A stretch of 44,101 bases of DNA from CAZYBU01 sp964645775 (GTDB taxonomy: Bacteria; Spirochaetota; UBA4802; UBA5550), in the NCBI GenBank assembly GCA_964645775.1, contig CAZYBU010000029.1:1-44101 (forward strand), in the 5' to 3' direction. The notes below the pieces were generated by a model that did not search any database, was not told the origin of the DNA, and was given only the letters and a program-made list of their open reading frames with translations. The position numbers and the translations under genes are program-made. Below, piece after piece: positions 24,419-33,190 of this stretch; position 1 is the first letter of the stretch; the number at the start of each line of letters is the position of its first letter.

Positions 24419-26138
24419 ATGCTTCGTACGATAAGCAATAAGATCATAGTATCCACAACCGGCATCATTATGATAATGATGATGATCCTTGTTTTTTTTC
24501 TCAATGACATACTGCGAACGAAACACGCAGGCACCCTTCACGAAGTCCTCTCAGACAAGCTTACCTGTCTGACGTTGATTATGCACAAGATCCCGGCTCA
24601 TAGACTGGATCGGGATGCCGTTTCCAGGCTCGACGGCATAACCGGGCAGTATAAAATTGATATGACAATTGTCAATACTGCCGGCGATCTCCTCTATTCT
24701 ACCAGAAAAGAACCGGGTAATATTTTGGAGAAGATCGAGGTGAAGGAGGCGCTGCATGAAGGAGAAGGTACTGATATCCGGTATGATTCTGCGGTAGATT
24801 CCAATGTGTTTTACTACGCTAAACAAAAGGATGACGCGGTCATAATTCTCTCCACGAAGATGAGGGACTATGATAATGAACGGAAGGAGATCACCGGCCT
24901 TGTCATGACCTTCGGGACAATTGCCATAATCGTTTCTGCCCTGGTAATTACCATCATATCGAAGAGGATTACGAGACCCATTGCCGATACCATAAGCTTT
25001 TCCCGTCAATTTTCACAGGGTATATATACACGGCGTATCTACAATTACAGTGATGATGAAATCGGTGACGTTCAGCGATCCCTTAATCACATGGCCGATA
25101 CAATCATGGAGACAATCGAAGACCATGTACTGGAACAGAAGAAACTTTCAATTACACTGGATACCGTAAGTGACGCTCTTGCCGTTTTTACCCCGGAAGG
25201 GTTGACCATGCTGGCAAATTCTGCGTTCAGGGACTTTTTCAGCGTTGAAACGGAACCTGTAAATACACACTATTATGAACTGATACGGAGCAGCAGCCTG
25301 AACACTAAAATTGAATATAGCCTTTCGAAAGGCGTATCTGCTTCATTTGAAGAGACATATTTCAATGACAGGGTCCTTGAAGTTATCCTGGAACCGATAA
25401 GGGAACATCCTTTGAAAGGTCTTCTACTTGTAGCCCATGATATTACTGAAAGAAAACGTATCCAGCAGATGAAAGCTGATCTGGTCAGCAACATGTCCCA
25501 TGAACTGAAAACACCGATCACGATTATGAAAGGATACCTGGAGACGATTCGGGAAAACCTGGATGATCTCGATNNNNNNNNNNGTATCCCGGATGTATAT
25601 TGACAAGGCCATAGAAAACGCCGGTCGCCAGAACGCCATTATCAATGACATCCTCAAGCTGAACATGATTGAAGGGACCCGTGACTTTCTGGAGGAACAG
25701 ATCCATTTGAAAGAGATCGTTGATAATTGCCTTCAGATACTTAAACCCAAAATCCAGGAAAAGAATATCGAGGTAATCCCTGCCCTTTCGATCATTGATT
25801 ATATGATACCGGGGAACCAGTTTCTGGCTGAAAATGTAATTTTTAATCTCATTGATAACGCCATAAACTATAATCATGAGGACGGGGTTATCAACATTGA
25901 GGCGATTGAAATAAACCGGAGGATAACCCTTACCATCTCGGACACGGGGATCGGTATTCCCTCCCAGTCTCTGGGCAGGATATTTGAACGGTTTTATCGG
26001 GTCGACAAGGGACGGTCCCGGAACATGGGAGGAACCGGCCTGGGGCTCGCCATTGTCAGGCATTCCGCGGAATTACTGGATTGGCAGATCAGTGTCTCCT
26101 CAAACAAGGGGGGAACAACCTTTACTCTACTGATATAG
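24419..26138 (+). CDS. phoR: PhoR-like sensor histidine kinase, interrupted by an assembly gap
   Basis: A membrane histidine kinase of about 570 residues. Domains in order: TM1 (about 10-28), extracytoplasmic sensor (30-158), TM2 (159-181), HAMP (183-232), PAS (245-340), HisKA with His361 in MSHELKTPITIMKGYLE, then HATPase with NLIDNAINYN (N box), DTGIGIP (G1) and GGTGLGLAIVRH (G2). The 10-N run at 25574-25583 lies between the H box and the second HisKA helix. The reading frames before and after it do not match as written. They join if the true gap length is a multiple of three, and comparison with E. coli PhoR suggests few or no missing residues. So this is one intact gene, not a pseudogene. 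GGAG precedes the ATG. It is last in the pho operon. Confidence 0.92.
25574..25583. other. Assembly gap (10 N)
   Basis: Ten N lie within the histidine kinase gene, falling exactly between two codons of the upstream frame (after GAT, Asp385) and before GTA TCC CGG of the downstream frame. It is a scaffold join, not biology. Confidence 0.99.
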
Positions 26139-26252
26139 ACATGTAATACAATGATGGATACCGTGGAAACTCCTATGGAGATTTAAGTTGACACGTGGTT
26201 TTCAAGAAGGAACAGTGCATAGACGTAACTATTGTATTGCAGGTATGGTAAC

Positions 26253-28937
26253 ATGCAGGAATATATTCTGGGAGCGATCTACTCCCTGGCACACCGTTTC
26301 TCAAAAATTATCATTCTTCTGTTTGCCCTGGCTGCTGTTGTCCTGGCAGTCTTTATTCCCCGGCTTAATATCTCATCTTCTTACCAGGAACTTATAGCTC
26401 CGGATCATCCGGAACAGGCGCGATATATCGAATATAAAAAGGAATTCGGCGCTTCTGATAACGTTATCATTGTTCTGGAAGGGGATTATTCTTATCTGAA
26501 AAGCGCGGCTGAAAAATTCGCCGGAAAGTTAGAAGATAAAGATTCCTGGATCAAGTCCGTATTCTATAAAACGGACATGAAGATGATCATGAACAACCTT
26601 CCTCTCTATCTGGAGATGGAACAGCTCCGGGAAATTCAGGAAAAAACCTCGGAGAACCGCGCGCTCATCTCCGGCATCTCACAGGTAAACAATCTTCCCG
26701 AAATGTTCGCCTTTATGAACAGGATGATGTCTTTAAGGAGTGGAGGCTCACTCCCGGAGGAGAAAGAGATACTGACAGGTATCGATTTTTTTCACGGGTT
26801 CGTCACGCAGTGGAAAGCATATATGAATAATCCGGAGAGGAGCAAACTCGATGTTGAGAAGCTTGTTCCTGTGGAAGACGCCAGGCTGGAGTCCCTTCTT
26901 AAAAGGGAAGGGTATCTGTTCGCCAAAGATTACTCTATGCTTTTCATCTTTGTTCAGCCATCCACTCCGAGTGATGAGATGTCTTATCTTAAGCCCCTTA
27001 TGAAGAACATCCGGGATGTTGAACAGGAGGTGTTTGAAGAGAATCCGTCCCTGAAAAATACTATCTCGGTGGCCTACACGGGAATGCCGGTCCATGTTCT
27101 CACTGAAACCCAGACCATTTATTCCGACGTGGGGCGTGTGGGGCTCATTTCCATTTTTCTCGTAACACTCATACTACTCGTAGGATTCAGGTCTCTGAGA
27201 AAAATGCTTATCGGTGTTATTCCTCTTCTCATGGGAATCATTATGGCCCTGGGAATATTCAGCCTGACGGTAGGGACTCTTAATGTAATCAGTTCATCAT
27301 TTCTCGCGGTACTCTTCGGTATAGGTATAGATTTCGGTATATATCTGATCCGGCGAACGGAGGAGGAACTGGGTAACGGCATGAGCAACGAGGATGCCGT
27401 GCACAGGGCTGTTGCCATAAGCGGTAAGGGAGTATTAACCGGTGGTCTGACCACGGGACTGGCGTTCCTGTCTATCATGCTTTCTGATTTTGCCGGATAT
27501 TCCCAGCTTGGATTCACGGCAGGCGTTGGAATATTTATCGTACTTATCACGACCTTTCTGGTTATGCCATCACTGCTGTTGAATTTTCCAATTTCTCCCC
27601 GGGTCTATACCCTGGCCGAGGGGGATACGTTGAGGAAGATACAGTCGAAACGTCCCCTGGCATGGACGCTGATCGTTCTTTTTATCGCTTCCATCGGTTT
27701 CAGTATCTACGCCATCAGGCAGAACAGGATGGATTACAATGTCCTTGAACTTCTGCCCAAAAAGACCGAATCGACCGTCTACCAGAAAAAAATGGAAGAG
27801 AAGAGTGATTACAAGATGGCTTTTGCCGTTGTCACGGACCCATCCGTGGAAGGGCTTAAGGAGAAGATCCATAAACTGAGGAAACTTGACACTGTAAGCC
27901 GTATTGAGTCCATGACCGACCTTATACCCGCTGACCAGAAAGAAAAGATGGAGATAATTAACTCCCTGAAACCTGTCTTTGGCTCCCTGCAGGTGACCTA
28001 CGAGCCAGCAACGTACACAACCGTTACTGTATCCACCATGATTTCACGCATGATCAGGGAGATGGAAACGGCGCAGGAGAAGGCTTTTGCCGGCGGTATG
28101 ACGGAAGTGGATAAACGGATCATGAAGGTGCTGGATGAACTTTATGCCATGGAAGATGCCCTGAGAGATGACCCAAAAAGGGTGATAAAGGGTACATCCT
28201 CATTTGAGAGGGCAATCTTCTCCGGTATACAGGAAGCGGTCTCGACCATGAGAGTGTGGAAGGATATATCCTTCCTTGAAGAGGAAGATATTCCAGAATC
28301 TCTTGTAGGTAGATTTAAGAGCAGCCAGGGGACGTATGGGGCTTATATCTTTCCCGATGGTTCCATCTGGGATATCAACTTTCTGGACAGGTTTGTGTCC
28401 GACGTTAAAAAAGTCAGCCTTAGTGTGACGGGTTTTCCTATTACTCATCAACACTTTGTGAGAAAGGCTGTTTCCGCAGTTATCAAAGCTGTCATTTTTG
28501 CACTCATTCCTGTCATACTTTTACTTGCCATCGATTTTCGCAGGATTGAGGCGGTACTTCTTTCCCTCGTACCCCTGGCTGTGGGAGTGCTCTGGGCACA
28601 GGGGGCTCTCTACCTGGCAGGCATTTCTTACAACGTTGCGAATATCGCAGGGCTTCCCCTTTTGCTGGGGCTGGGAGTGGTTTATGGCGTGCATATCGTA
28701 CACAGGTGGCTCGAACGCAGGGACCTTTCCGCCTTTGTGGCTGTTCATACTACTGGAAGAGGTGTTGCTTTTTCAGCCTTGACGACTATCAGCGGTTTAT
28801 TCAGTATTGTTTTTGCCCGGCATGGAGGGGTGTCTACCTTTGGATTTGTTCTTCTTTTTGGAATAAGTCTATGTCTAATAACGGCCCTTTTTGTCCTGCC
28901 GGTGGTCATTGACCTGATTTTCAGAAGAAAGGGGTAG
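26253..28937 (+). CDS. RND/MMPL-superfamily exporter
   Basis: An 894-residue inner-membrane transporter with two related halves, each with one membrane helix, a large periplasmic loop and a five-helix sterol-sensing-like bundle. The first half has LAVLFGIGIDFGIYLIRRTEEE with the conserved proton-relay Asp (residue 360) and the second LPLLLGLGVVYGVHIVHRWLER, where the same position is Val810. The family exports lipids and other hydrophobic molecules; the HpnN-like branch seems nearest. I chose ATG 26253 (AGGT 8 nt upstream) over a TTG at 26232. The next two genes follow at 7 bp and then by overlap, so an operon is likely. The cargo is unknown. Confidence 0.92.
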   Translation: MQEYILGAIYSLAHRFSKIIILLFALAAVVLAVFIPRLNISSSYQELIAPDHPEQARYIEYKKEFGASDNVIIVLEGDYSYLKSAAEKFAGKLEDKDSWIKSVFYKTDMKMIMNNLPLYLEMEQLREIQEKTSENRALISGISQVNNLPEMFAFMNRMMSLRSGGSLPEEKEILTGIDFFHGFVTQWKAYMNNPERSKLDVEKLVPVEDARLESLLKREGYLFAKDYSMLFIFVQPSTPSDEMSYLKPLMKNIRDVEQEVFEENPSLKNTISVAYTGMPVHVLTETQTIYSDVGRVGLISIFLVTLILLVGFRSLRKMLIGVIPLLMGIIMALGIFSLTVGTLNVISSSFLAVLFGIGIDFGIYLIRRTEEELGNGMSNEDAVHRAVAISGKGVLTGGLTTGLAFLSIMLSDFAGYSQLGFTAGVGIFIVLITTFLVMPSLLLNFPISPRVYTLAEGDTLRKIQSKRPLAWTLIVLFIASIGFSIYAIRQNRMDYNVLELLPKKTESTVYQKKMEEKSDYKMAFAVVTDPSVEGLKEKIHKLRKLDTVSRIESMTDLIPADQKEKMEIINSLKPVFGSLQVTYEPATYTTVTVSTMISRMIREMETAQEKAFAGGMTEVDKRIMKVLDELYAMEDALRDDPKRVIKGTSSFERAIFSGIQEAVSTMRVWKDISFLEEEDIPESLVGRFKSSQGTYGAYIFPDGSIWDINFLDRFVSDVKKVSLSVTGFPITHQHFVRKAVSAVIKAVIFALIPVILLLAIDFRRIEAVLLSLVPLAVGVLWAQGALYLAGISYNVANIAGLPLLLGLGVVYGVHIVHRWLERRDLSAFVAVHTTGRGVAFSALTTISGLFSIVFARHGGVSTFGFVLLFGISLCLITALFVLPVVIDLIFRRKG

Positions 28938-28944
28938 TGGAACC

Positions 28945-29790
28945 ATGTTACGGAGATTTCTTATTCTGGCCCTGGCCTTAGTGTCTGTTGCCACCATCTC
29001 GAAAACGGTACGGGCGGAGACCATCTACTTTGCCATTATATCACCTGATCTTCCCTTCAGTGACGCGGATATGAACGGTGACGGAAGAAATCCCGGGTAT
29101 GTGGGACAATTTACCAATGTCATAGAAGATTCCATGGGGTCGGTTACCATTCGAGGGAAATATTTTCGTTCCTTCACCCAGGCCGACACATACATCAGGC
29201 GTTATCGAAACGTATTTATCATGTCTACGGTAGCTTACTATCTATCCAGAAAGGATACTCTTGGACTTGTACCGGTGGCAGATATGAAACAGGACGGAGC
29301 AAACAGGTATTATGTTATGACCGGGAAATCTTATGGAAGTCTCTCCGATCTCAAAGGAAAAAGCCTTACGGGAAGTGTGCTCTATCAGGGCCAGACGTTC
29401 CTGGACAATATTGTCTTTGATGGAAGGGTTGACGCATCCCGCTATTTTTCATTGAGGCCAACAACAAGAATCCGTTCCGCTGTTCGCAAGGTAACCCGTG
29501 GAGAGATTTACGCTGTGGTCATCAATCAGAGGGATTACCAGAAGTTCAGCCGTTATTCTTTTTTCCGGGAGATGAAGACCGTGTACACATCTCCTGCCGT
29601 TTCAAGCCTGGGTGTTATGATGGTCAATACTTCCACGAACCGTTCTCTTCAGAGCCGTGTCTTTAAGGCCCTTGCCGGGGTAGGAGACAAGGAGGACGCG
29701 GCTCCCATGCTCCGCGCCAATGGCATACAGGGATTCACGACCGTGGACCGAAATCTTCTTCAAACGACAGAACAGAGATATGAGAAATAG
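28945..29790 (+). CDS. Periplasmic PhnD-like substrate-binding protein
   Basis: A 281-residue exported protein with signal peptide (MLRRFLILALALVSVATISKTVRA). The rest resembles type-2 periplasmic binding proteins of the PhnD/phosphonate family: SLSDLKGKSLTGSVLYQGQTFLDNI, RGEIYAVVINQRDY, and SSLGVMMVNTSTNRSLQSRVFKALA. There is no ABC permease or ATPase next to it, so it is likely to work with the RND exporter 7 bp upstream or to act as a sensor. Its 3' end overlaps the next gene by 11 bp. Confidence 0.8.
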   Translation: MLRRFLILALALVSVATISKTVRAETIYFAIISPDLPFSDADMNGDGRNPGYVGQFTNVIEDSMGSVTIRGKYFRSFTQADTYIRRYRNVFIMSTVAYYLSRKDTLGLVPVADMKQDGANRYYVMTGKSYGSLSDLKGKSLTGSVLYQGQTFLDNIVFDGRVDASRYFSLRPTTRIRSAVRKVTRGEIYAVVINQRDYQKFSRYSFFREMKTVYTSPAVSSLGVMMVNTSTNRSLQSRVFKALAGVGDKEDAAPMLRANGIQGFTTVDRNLLQTTEQRYEK

Positions 29791-30565
29791 GCCAATCTTC
29801 CTGCTTGGCGTTGTTCTGCTGATCAGCTGCGCGGGCACAGGTAAAAAGATACTCGAAGAGAACGCCTGCCGGGAACTGGGTATTATACAGGAACGCTCTG
29901 CTGTTGATTTACGTGAAGAAGCCTCACGCTACGTTTCCTATAGCGCATCTCTTGAGGAGAAACGGTTTGCCTATAGTCTCCTGAAATGCTCATATCAGAA
30001 AGAACCCACCTCTAAAGAAACAGCCATTCGTCTCGCTCGTGTCGCATTCTACCTGGCCCAGGAAGAGGAAAAAAGGCAGGATCGCATACACTGCGCAGAA
30101 ACAGGCGTATCCGTTTCCCTTTCGCCGTATAAAAAGGGGAAGGACCCGAGAGCGGCTTTCTACTACGGGTCAAATCTGGGATTTGTACTGCGTCAGAAGG
30201 GTCTGACCGCTCTGCCCCGCCTCCCGGAGATTATCCAGGCGTTGCAGTTTTCCCTTAAAGAGCCCACTGTTGAAAGGGGAGGACCCTATCGTGCTCTCGG
30301 AATGATATACCTGAAAGCGCCCCTTCCTCATGGTGATTTTGACCGTGCCCTGGAGCTCCTGGAGAAGGGTGCGGAAGAGTATCCTGGTCATCCTCAAAAT
30401 CTTTATTTCTATGCCGAGGTTCTTATGATGGATGGACTGGACGACGAGGCCTGGGCATATCTTACGAAGGCTAAAAGTGAGGTGAAAACAGGAATCTGGG
30501 GAGATTATTACACTTCCCACTGGGGCAGGGAGATTGAACGTCTTCAGCGAAGGCTTACTTACTGA
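29780..30565 (+). CDS. TPR-like lipoprotein (possibly TatT-like)
   Basis: A 261-residue lipoprotein: MRNRPIFLLGVVLLISC gives a spirochaete-type lipobox with Cys17. The rest is helical with TPR-like repeats (AIRLARVAFYLAQEEEKR, YFYAEVLMMDGLDDEAWAYLTKA), reminiscent of the TatT lipoproteins that partner binding proteins in Treponema. I chose ATG 29780 because it starts the signal sequence; an in-frame start at 29720 lies inside the upstream gene. It is third in the RND operon, and its end overlaps convergent panE by 7 bp. TatT kinship is a guess from layout. Confidence 0.72.
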   Translation: MRNRPIFLLGVVLLISCAGTGKKILEENACRELGIIQERSAVDLREEASRYVSYSASLEEKRFAYSLLKCSYQKEPTSKETAIRLARVAFYLAQEEEKRQDRIHCAETGVSVSLSPYKKGKDPRAAFYYGSNLGFVLRQKGLTALPRLPEIIQALQFSLKEPTVERGGPYRALGMIYLKAPLPHGDFDRALELLEKGAEEYPGHPQNLYFYAEVLMMDGLDDEAWAYLTKAKSEVKTGIWGDYYTSHWGREIERLQRRLTY

Positions 30566-31491
30566 CTCCTGTTCTTTTTATCTACCATGTCCAGCAGTGA
30601 GTGAAGGGTCCGCATAACCGGAGCATCGACGTTCATTTTTTCTGCCAATCTAAGGGGCTCCCCAAGAATGGCGTCCACTTCCATGGGACGTTTGTTTTCG
30701 TAATCAACCAGCATGCTGGTCCTGTAGGGGGTCATCTTCCGGGTATCATCAATCATGGATTCAATGAAATCCCCGCCGATGGCGTGTCCGGCGGAGGTTG
30801 CGATCTCCACAACTTCTTCCATGATTCTCCGCACCGTTGAGATCATATCTTCATGAGAGAGCATCTCACGGGTGTCGACCCCTCCAGCCACTACGGATAT
30901 GGGATTAAAGGGAGCATTCCAGACCAGCTTTTTCCATCTGGCCTGGATAATGTTATTATCAATGGTACAGTTAACTCCTGCAGAATGAAAGAGATGAGCC
31001 AGAGTATCAACGTTTTGGGAACGTCCCTCCGGATATTTTCCGATCACAAGCCTTCCATAATCAAGATGCTCAATTACCCCGGGAGAAGTCCGGGTTACAC
31101 AGATAAAGGCGAGACAACTGATGATCGAGTTTTCAGGGAAGGCCCGGGCAATGGGATCTTCTATGTTGATGCCGTTCTGGATCAGAACAATCGTTGTATC
31201 GTGTGGCAAATTCTTGCCGAGCAGGGCGGCTCTGTCCAGGTCTGGAAGGACCTTGGTGGCTACAATGCAGTAATCCATGGGGGGACACTCCTCCATGGAT
31301 CTATAAACCCCTGTGGGCCGGACATTGTGAGTTTTTCCTCCCGTGTGTACGGTAAGTCCCTTCTCCCTGATCTCGTCATAGTCAGAACGACAGACTGTGT
31401 GGAGTTCTGTTCCAGCCTGGCTGAGTCGGAAACCGTAATAACCGCCAATTGCTCCGGTCCCGATTACACATAGTTTAATAGTTTTTTCCAT
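30559..31491 (-). CDS. panE: 2-dehydropantoate 2-reductase (ketopantoate reductase)
   Basis: A 310-residue NADPH-dependent enzyme that makes pantoate for coenzyme A. The Rossmann motif is CVIGTGAIGGYYG (11-17 core), VATKVLPDL and VLIQNGINIED follow, and the C-terminal catalytic segment is RWKKLVWNAPFNPIS with Lys187/188; PYRTSMLVDYENKRPMEVDAILG is the family's substrate-binding stretch. Length is normal. It is transcribed alone, opposite to its neighbours. Some family members act on other 2-oxo acids, so the panE assignment is probable, not proven. Confidence 0.92.
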   Translation of the reverse strand: MEKTIKLCVIGTGAIGGYYGFRLSQAGTELHTVCRSDYDEIREKGLTVHTGGKTHNVRPTGVYRSMEECPPMDYCIVATKVLPDLDRAALLGKNLPHDTTIVLIQNGINIEDPIARAFPENSIISCLAFICVTRTSPGVIEHLDYGRLVIGKYPEGRSQNVDTLAHLFHSAGVNCTIDNNIIQARWKKLVWNAPFNPISVVAGGVDTREMLSHEDMISTVRRIMEEVVEIATSAGHAIGGDFIESMIDDTRKMTPYRTSMLVDYENKRPMEVDAILGEPLRLAEKMNVDAPVMRTLHSLLDMVDKKNRSQ

Positions 31492-31631
31492 ATCATTGGC
31501 CTCTTTCTACCCGGTACAGGTTCTTGATCATTATGTCAAAGGATTCAGGGAGCATTCATAATAATTTTACCTATACTTTATAAAAAGTTCAATAATCTGT
31601 TGTAATCATTCCGTCAGTTGAATCTTTCTGC

Positions 31632-31660
31632 TTGATAGGTTTGGTTTAATTTACTATCCT
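31632..31660 (+). promoter_or_regulatory. Candidate promoter of the GAK-type gene cluster
   Basis: TTGATA (31632-31637) and TATCCT (31655-31660) with a 17-bp spacer stand 70 bp upstream of the first gene of the cluster. A second -10-like CATAAT occurs at 31669-31674. No other promoter-like site is seen before the cluster's terminator. Confidence 0.45.
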
Positions 31661-31729
31661 GTCCTGTACATAATGGTAATACTTTCTCAGGAAGGTTAGA
31701 AATCATTGTTCAGGTAAGGAAACAGTATT

Positions 31730-32866
31730 ATGAATATCAGCAGAAATGAATACTTGGAAAGTCTTGGCGAAATTACAGACTGGGATGTCGAGATCTACAG
31801 GTCTCTTGTATCCCTCGATATAAGTGAGGATCAGGAGAAAAAGATAGTTACTCCTCCTGCGGTCTTTGAAAGTGAACGGGTTGTTATGGGACTTCACTGG
31901 CATCCTGAGATCGTGCCCCTTGATATGATAAGTGAACGTATTTATTCCATGTTTCCGAACATTGAAAAGGGGCTCTTTATTCCTACCCAGCATAACGAAC
32001 TGATGAGTTTTGAAGGGTTCACGGGTGTTGAAGTTGATTGCTATTCGAAGGAGTTTAACCGGAAAGTCCAGCTTCTCTTCCATTTCAAGGATGAAAATGT
32101 GGAAAAGGCTGATGTGCTTGAATCGATGCTCCTTCACACCTACAGGTACCGGGCCACACAGTTCTATGATCTTATCAATTCCATTATAGATCCGGTTTAT
32201 GATGACAGAGTGAACCAGGCCATGAAAGAATCGGGTGCTGAACAGGAACTTGTGGATTTCGTGAAAGCCTATACCAAAAAGCTGAAAACCATGGTAGAGC
32301 GCTATTTTTCTGAGACCCCGGAGGTCTCCATAAAGAACAAACTGCTTCCCAATTATATTATAATGCTGACTGAATTTTATGACAGCCATTTTATTAACCG
32401 GGCGCTTCTTTTTATAAAGGAAGTAAAGAAACTTGTGAAAAAATTTTTCGTTCTCGATTATTTTTATGAAACCAATGAAATTATTGAAGAAGCCCGGCAT
32501 CACGGTGGCGGAGTTATCGTTCCTCACCCGGAGCAATTCTGGCCGGTTCTTCTGGCTGACTACGATGTGGATGGTTATGAAGTATGGAACCCTCAATCCA
32601 GGGAATTTACCGAGTTTCTTATTCAGGTTGTCGTTAAAAAAAACAAGAGCAGGGAATATGCCGACCGTCCTCTGCTTGTTACCATGGGAGATGATACCCA
32701 TATGGGAGAGAAACTGAAGGCACCTGAATATCAGAAAGAAGAGAAGGCCGCAAGGGAAATTGGATATCAACCCGCCTGGGATGATATTGATATTAGGAAG
32801 ACCCTTATCCTCGGAAATTTCGACCGGGAACGTGTTATTGAAGCGTATATTGATCGTTTACGTTAA
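31730..32866 (+). CDS. PHP-like metal-dependent hydrolase, first gene of the GAK-type cluster
   Basis: A 378-residue soluble protein with a PHP-like set of metal residues: HWHPE (His56, His58), TQHNE (His88, Glu90), VEVD (Glu101), VPHPE (His266), YEVWNP (Glu284) and GDDTHMG (Asp322, His324). The PHP superfamily includes histidinol phosphatase and polymerase-associated phosphoesterases with trinuclear metal sites. A 150-residue helical insert (about 120-250) separates the two halves. AAGGA is 9 nt before the ATG. It is the first of seven plus-strand genes and I infer a phosphatase or hydrolase step in their pathway. The assignment rests on motif spacing; a long antisense frame here is spurious. 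Confidence 0.72.
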   Translation: MNISRNEYLESLGEITDWDVEIYRSLVSLDISEDQEKKIVTPPAVFESERVVMGLHWHPEIVPLDMISERIYSMFPNIEKGLFIPTQHNELMSFEGFTGVEVDCYSKEFNRKVQLLFHFKDENVEKADVLESMLLHTYRYRATQFYDLINSIIDPVYDDRVNQAMKESGAEQELVDFVKAYTKKLKTMVERYFSETPEVSIKNKLLPNYIIMLTEFYDSHFINRALLFIKEVKKLVKKFFVLDYFYETNEIIEEARHHGGGVIVPHPEQFWPVLLADYDVDGYEVWNPQSREFTEFLIQVVVKKNKSREYADRPLLVTMGDDTHMGEKLKAPEYQKEEKAAREIGYQPAWDDIDIRKTLILGNFDRERVIEAYIDRLR

Positions 32867-32907
32867 AATACAGGATTTTAACCATATCAGAATAAAGGAG
32901 GCCATAG

Positions 32908-33183
32908 ATGGCGGCAGTGAATGAATTCAAGCATGAAACCCTGCAGGACACACGTGCGATAATTGAATATCTTAAAATCCTGACAGAGGGATTTGAAAGT
33001 GGTGAGCTGACATTTCGCAGCGACAGAGAACAGATTATACTGAAGCCTGAAGGAATGATCCAGCTTGAAGTAAAGGCAAAGAAAAAAGACCGAAAGGCAA
33101 AACTCTCTCTAAAACTCCACTGGAAGGAACGAACGAGCGCCGAAGAAGATAACGATCAGTTAATCATTAACTCAAAAATGTAG
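32908..33183 (+). CDS. Amphi-Trp domain protein (first copy)
   Basis: A 91-residue protein that is essentially one amphi-Trp domain: an N-terminal helix (TLQDTRAIIEYLKILTEGFESGEL), a beta strand pair (IILKPEGMIQLEVKAK), then alternating Lys-hydrophobic strands ending in LSLKLHWKE with Trp72. The family is known as a small domain of unknown role, common in haloarchaea and in clusters with HprK-like kinases. GGAGG is 7 nt before the ATG. The second copy at 38014 has the same layout, with Trp71. Confidence 0.85.
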   Translation: MAAVNEFKHETLQDTRAIIEYLKILTEGFESGELTFRSDREQIILKPEGMIQLEVKAKKKDRKAKLSLKLHWKERTSAEEDNDQLIINSKM

Positions 33184-33190
33184 GTGGTGA

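Noticed and set aside
26188..26397. Small frame starting with TTG before the RND gene
   Set aside because: Overlaps the RND gene out of frame; the TTGACA there might instead be a -35 box, but no convincing -10 follows at 16-18 bp.
31703..32770. Long minus-strand open frame (355 codons) opposite the PHP-like gene
   Set aside because: It is antisense to a gene with metal-binding motifs and a good ribosome-binding site; its own product is rich in Phe, Ile, Lys and His with no recognisable domain.
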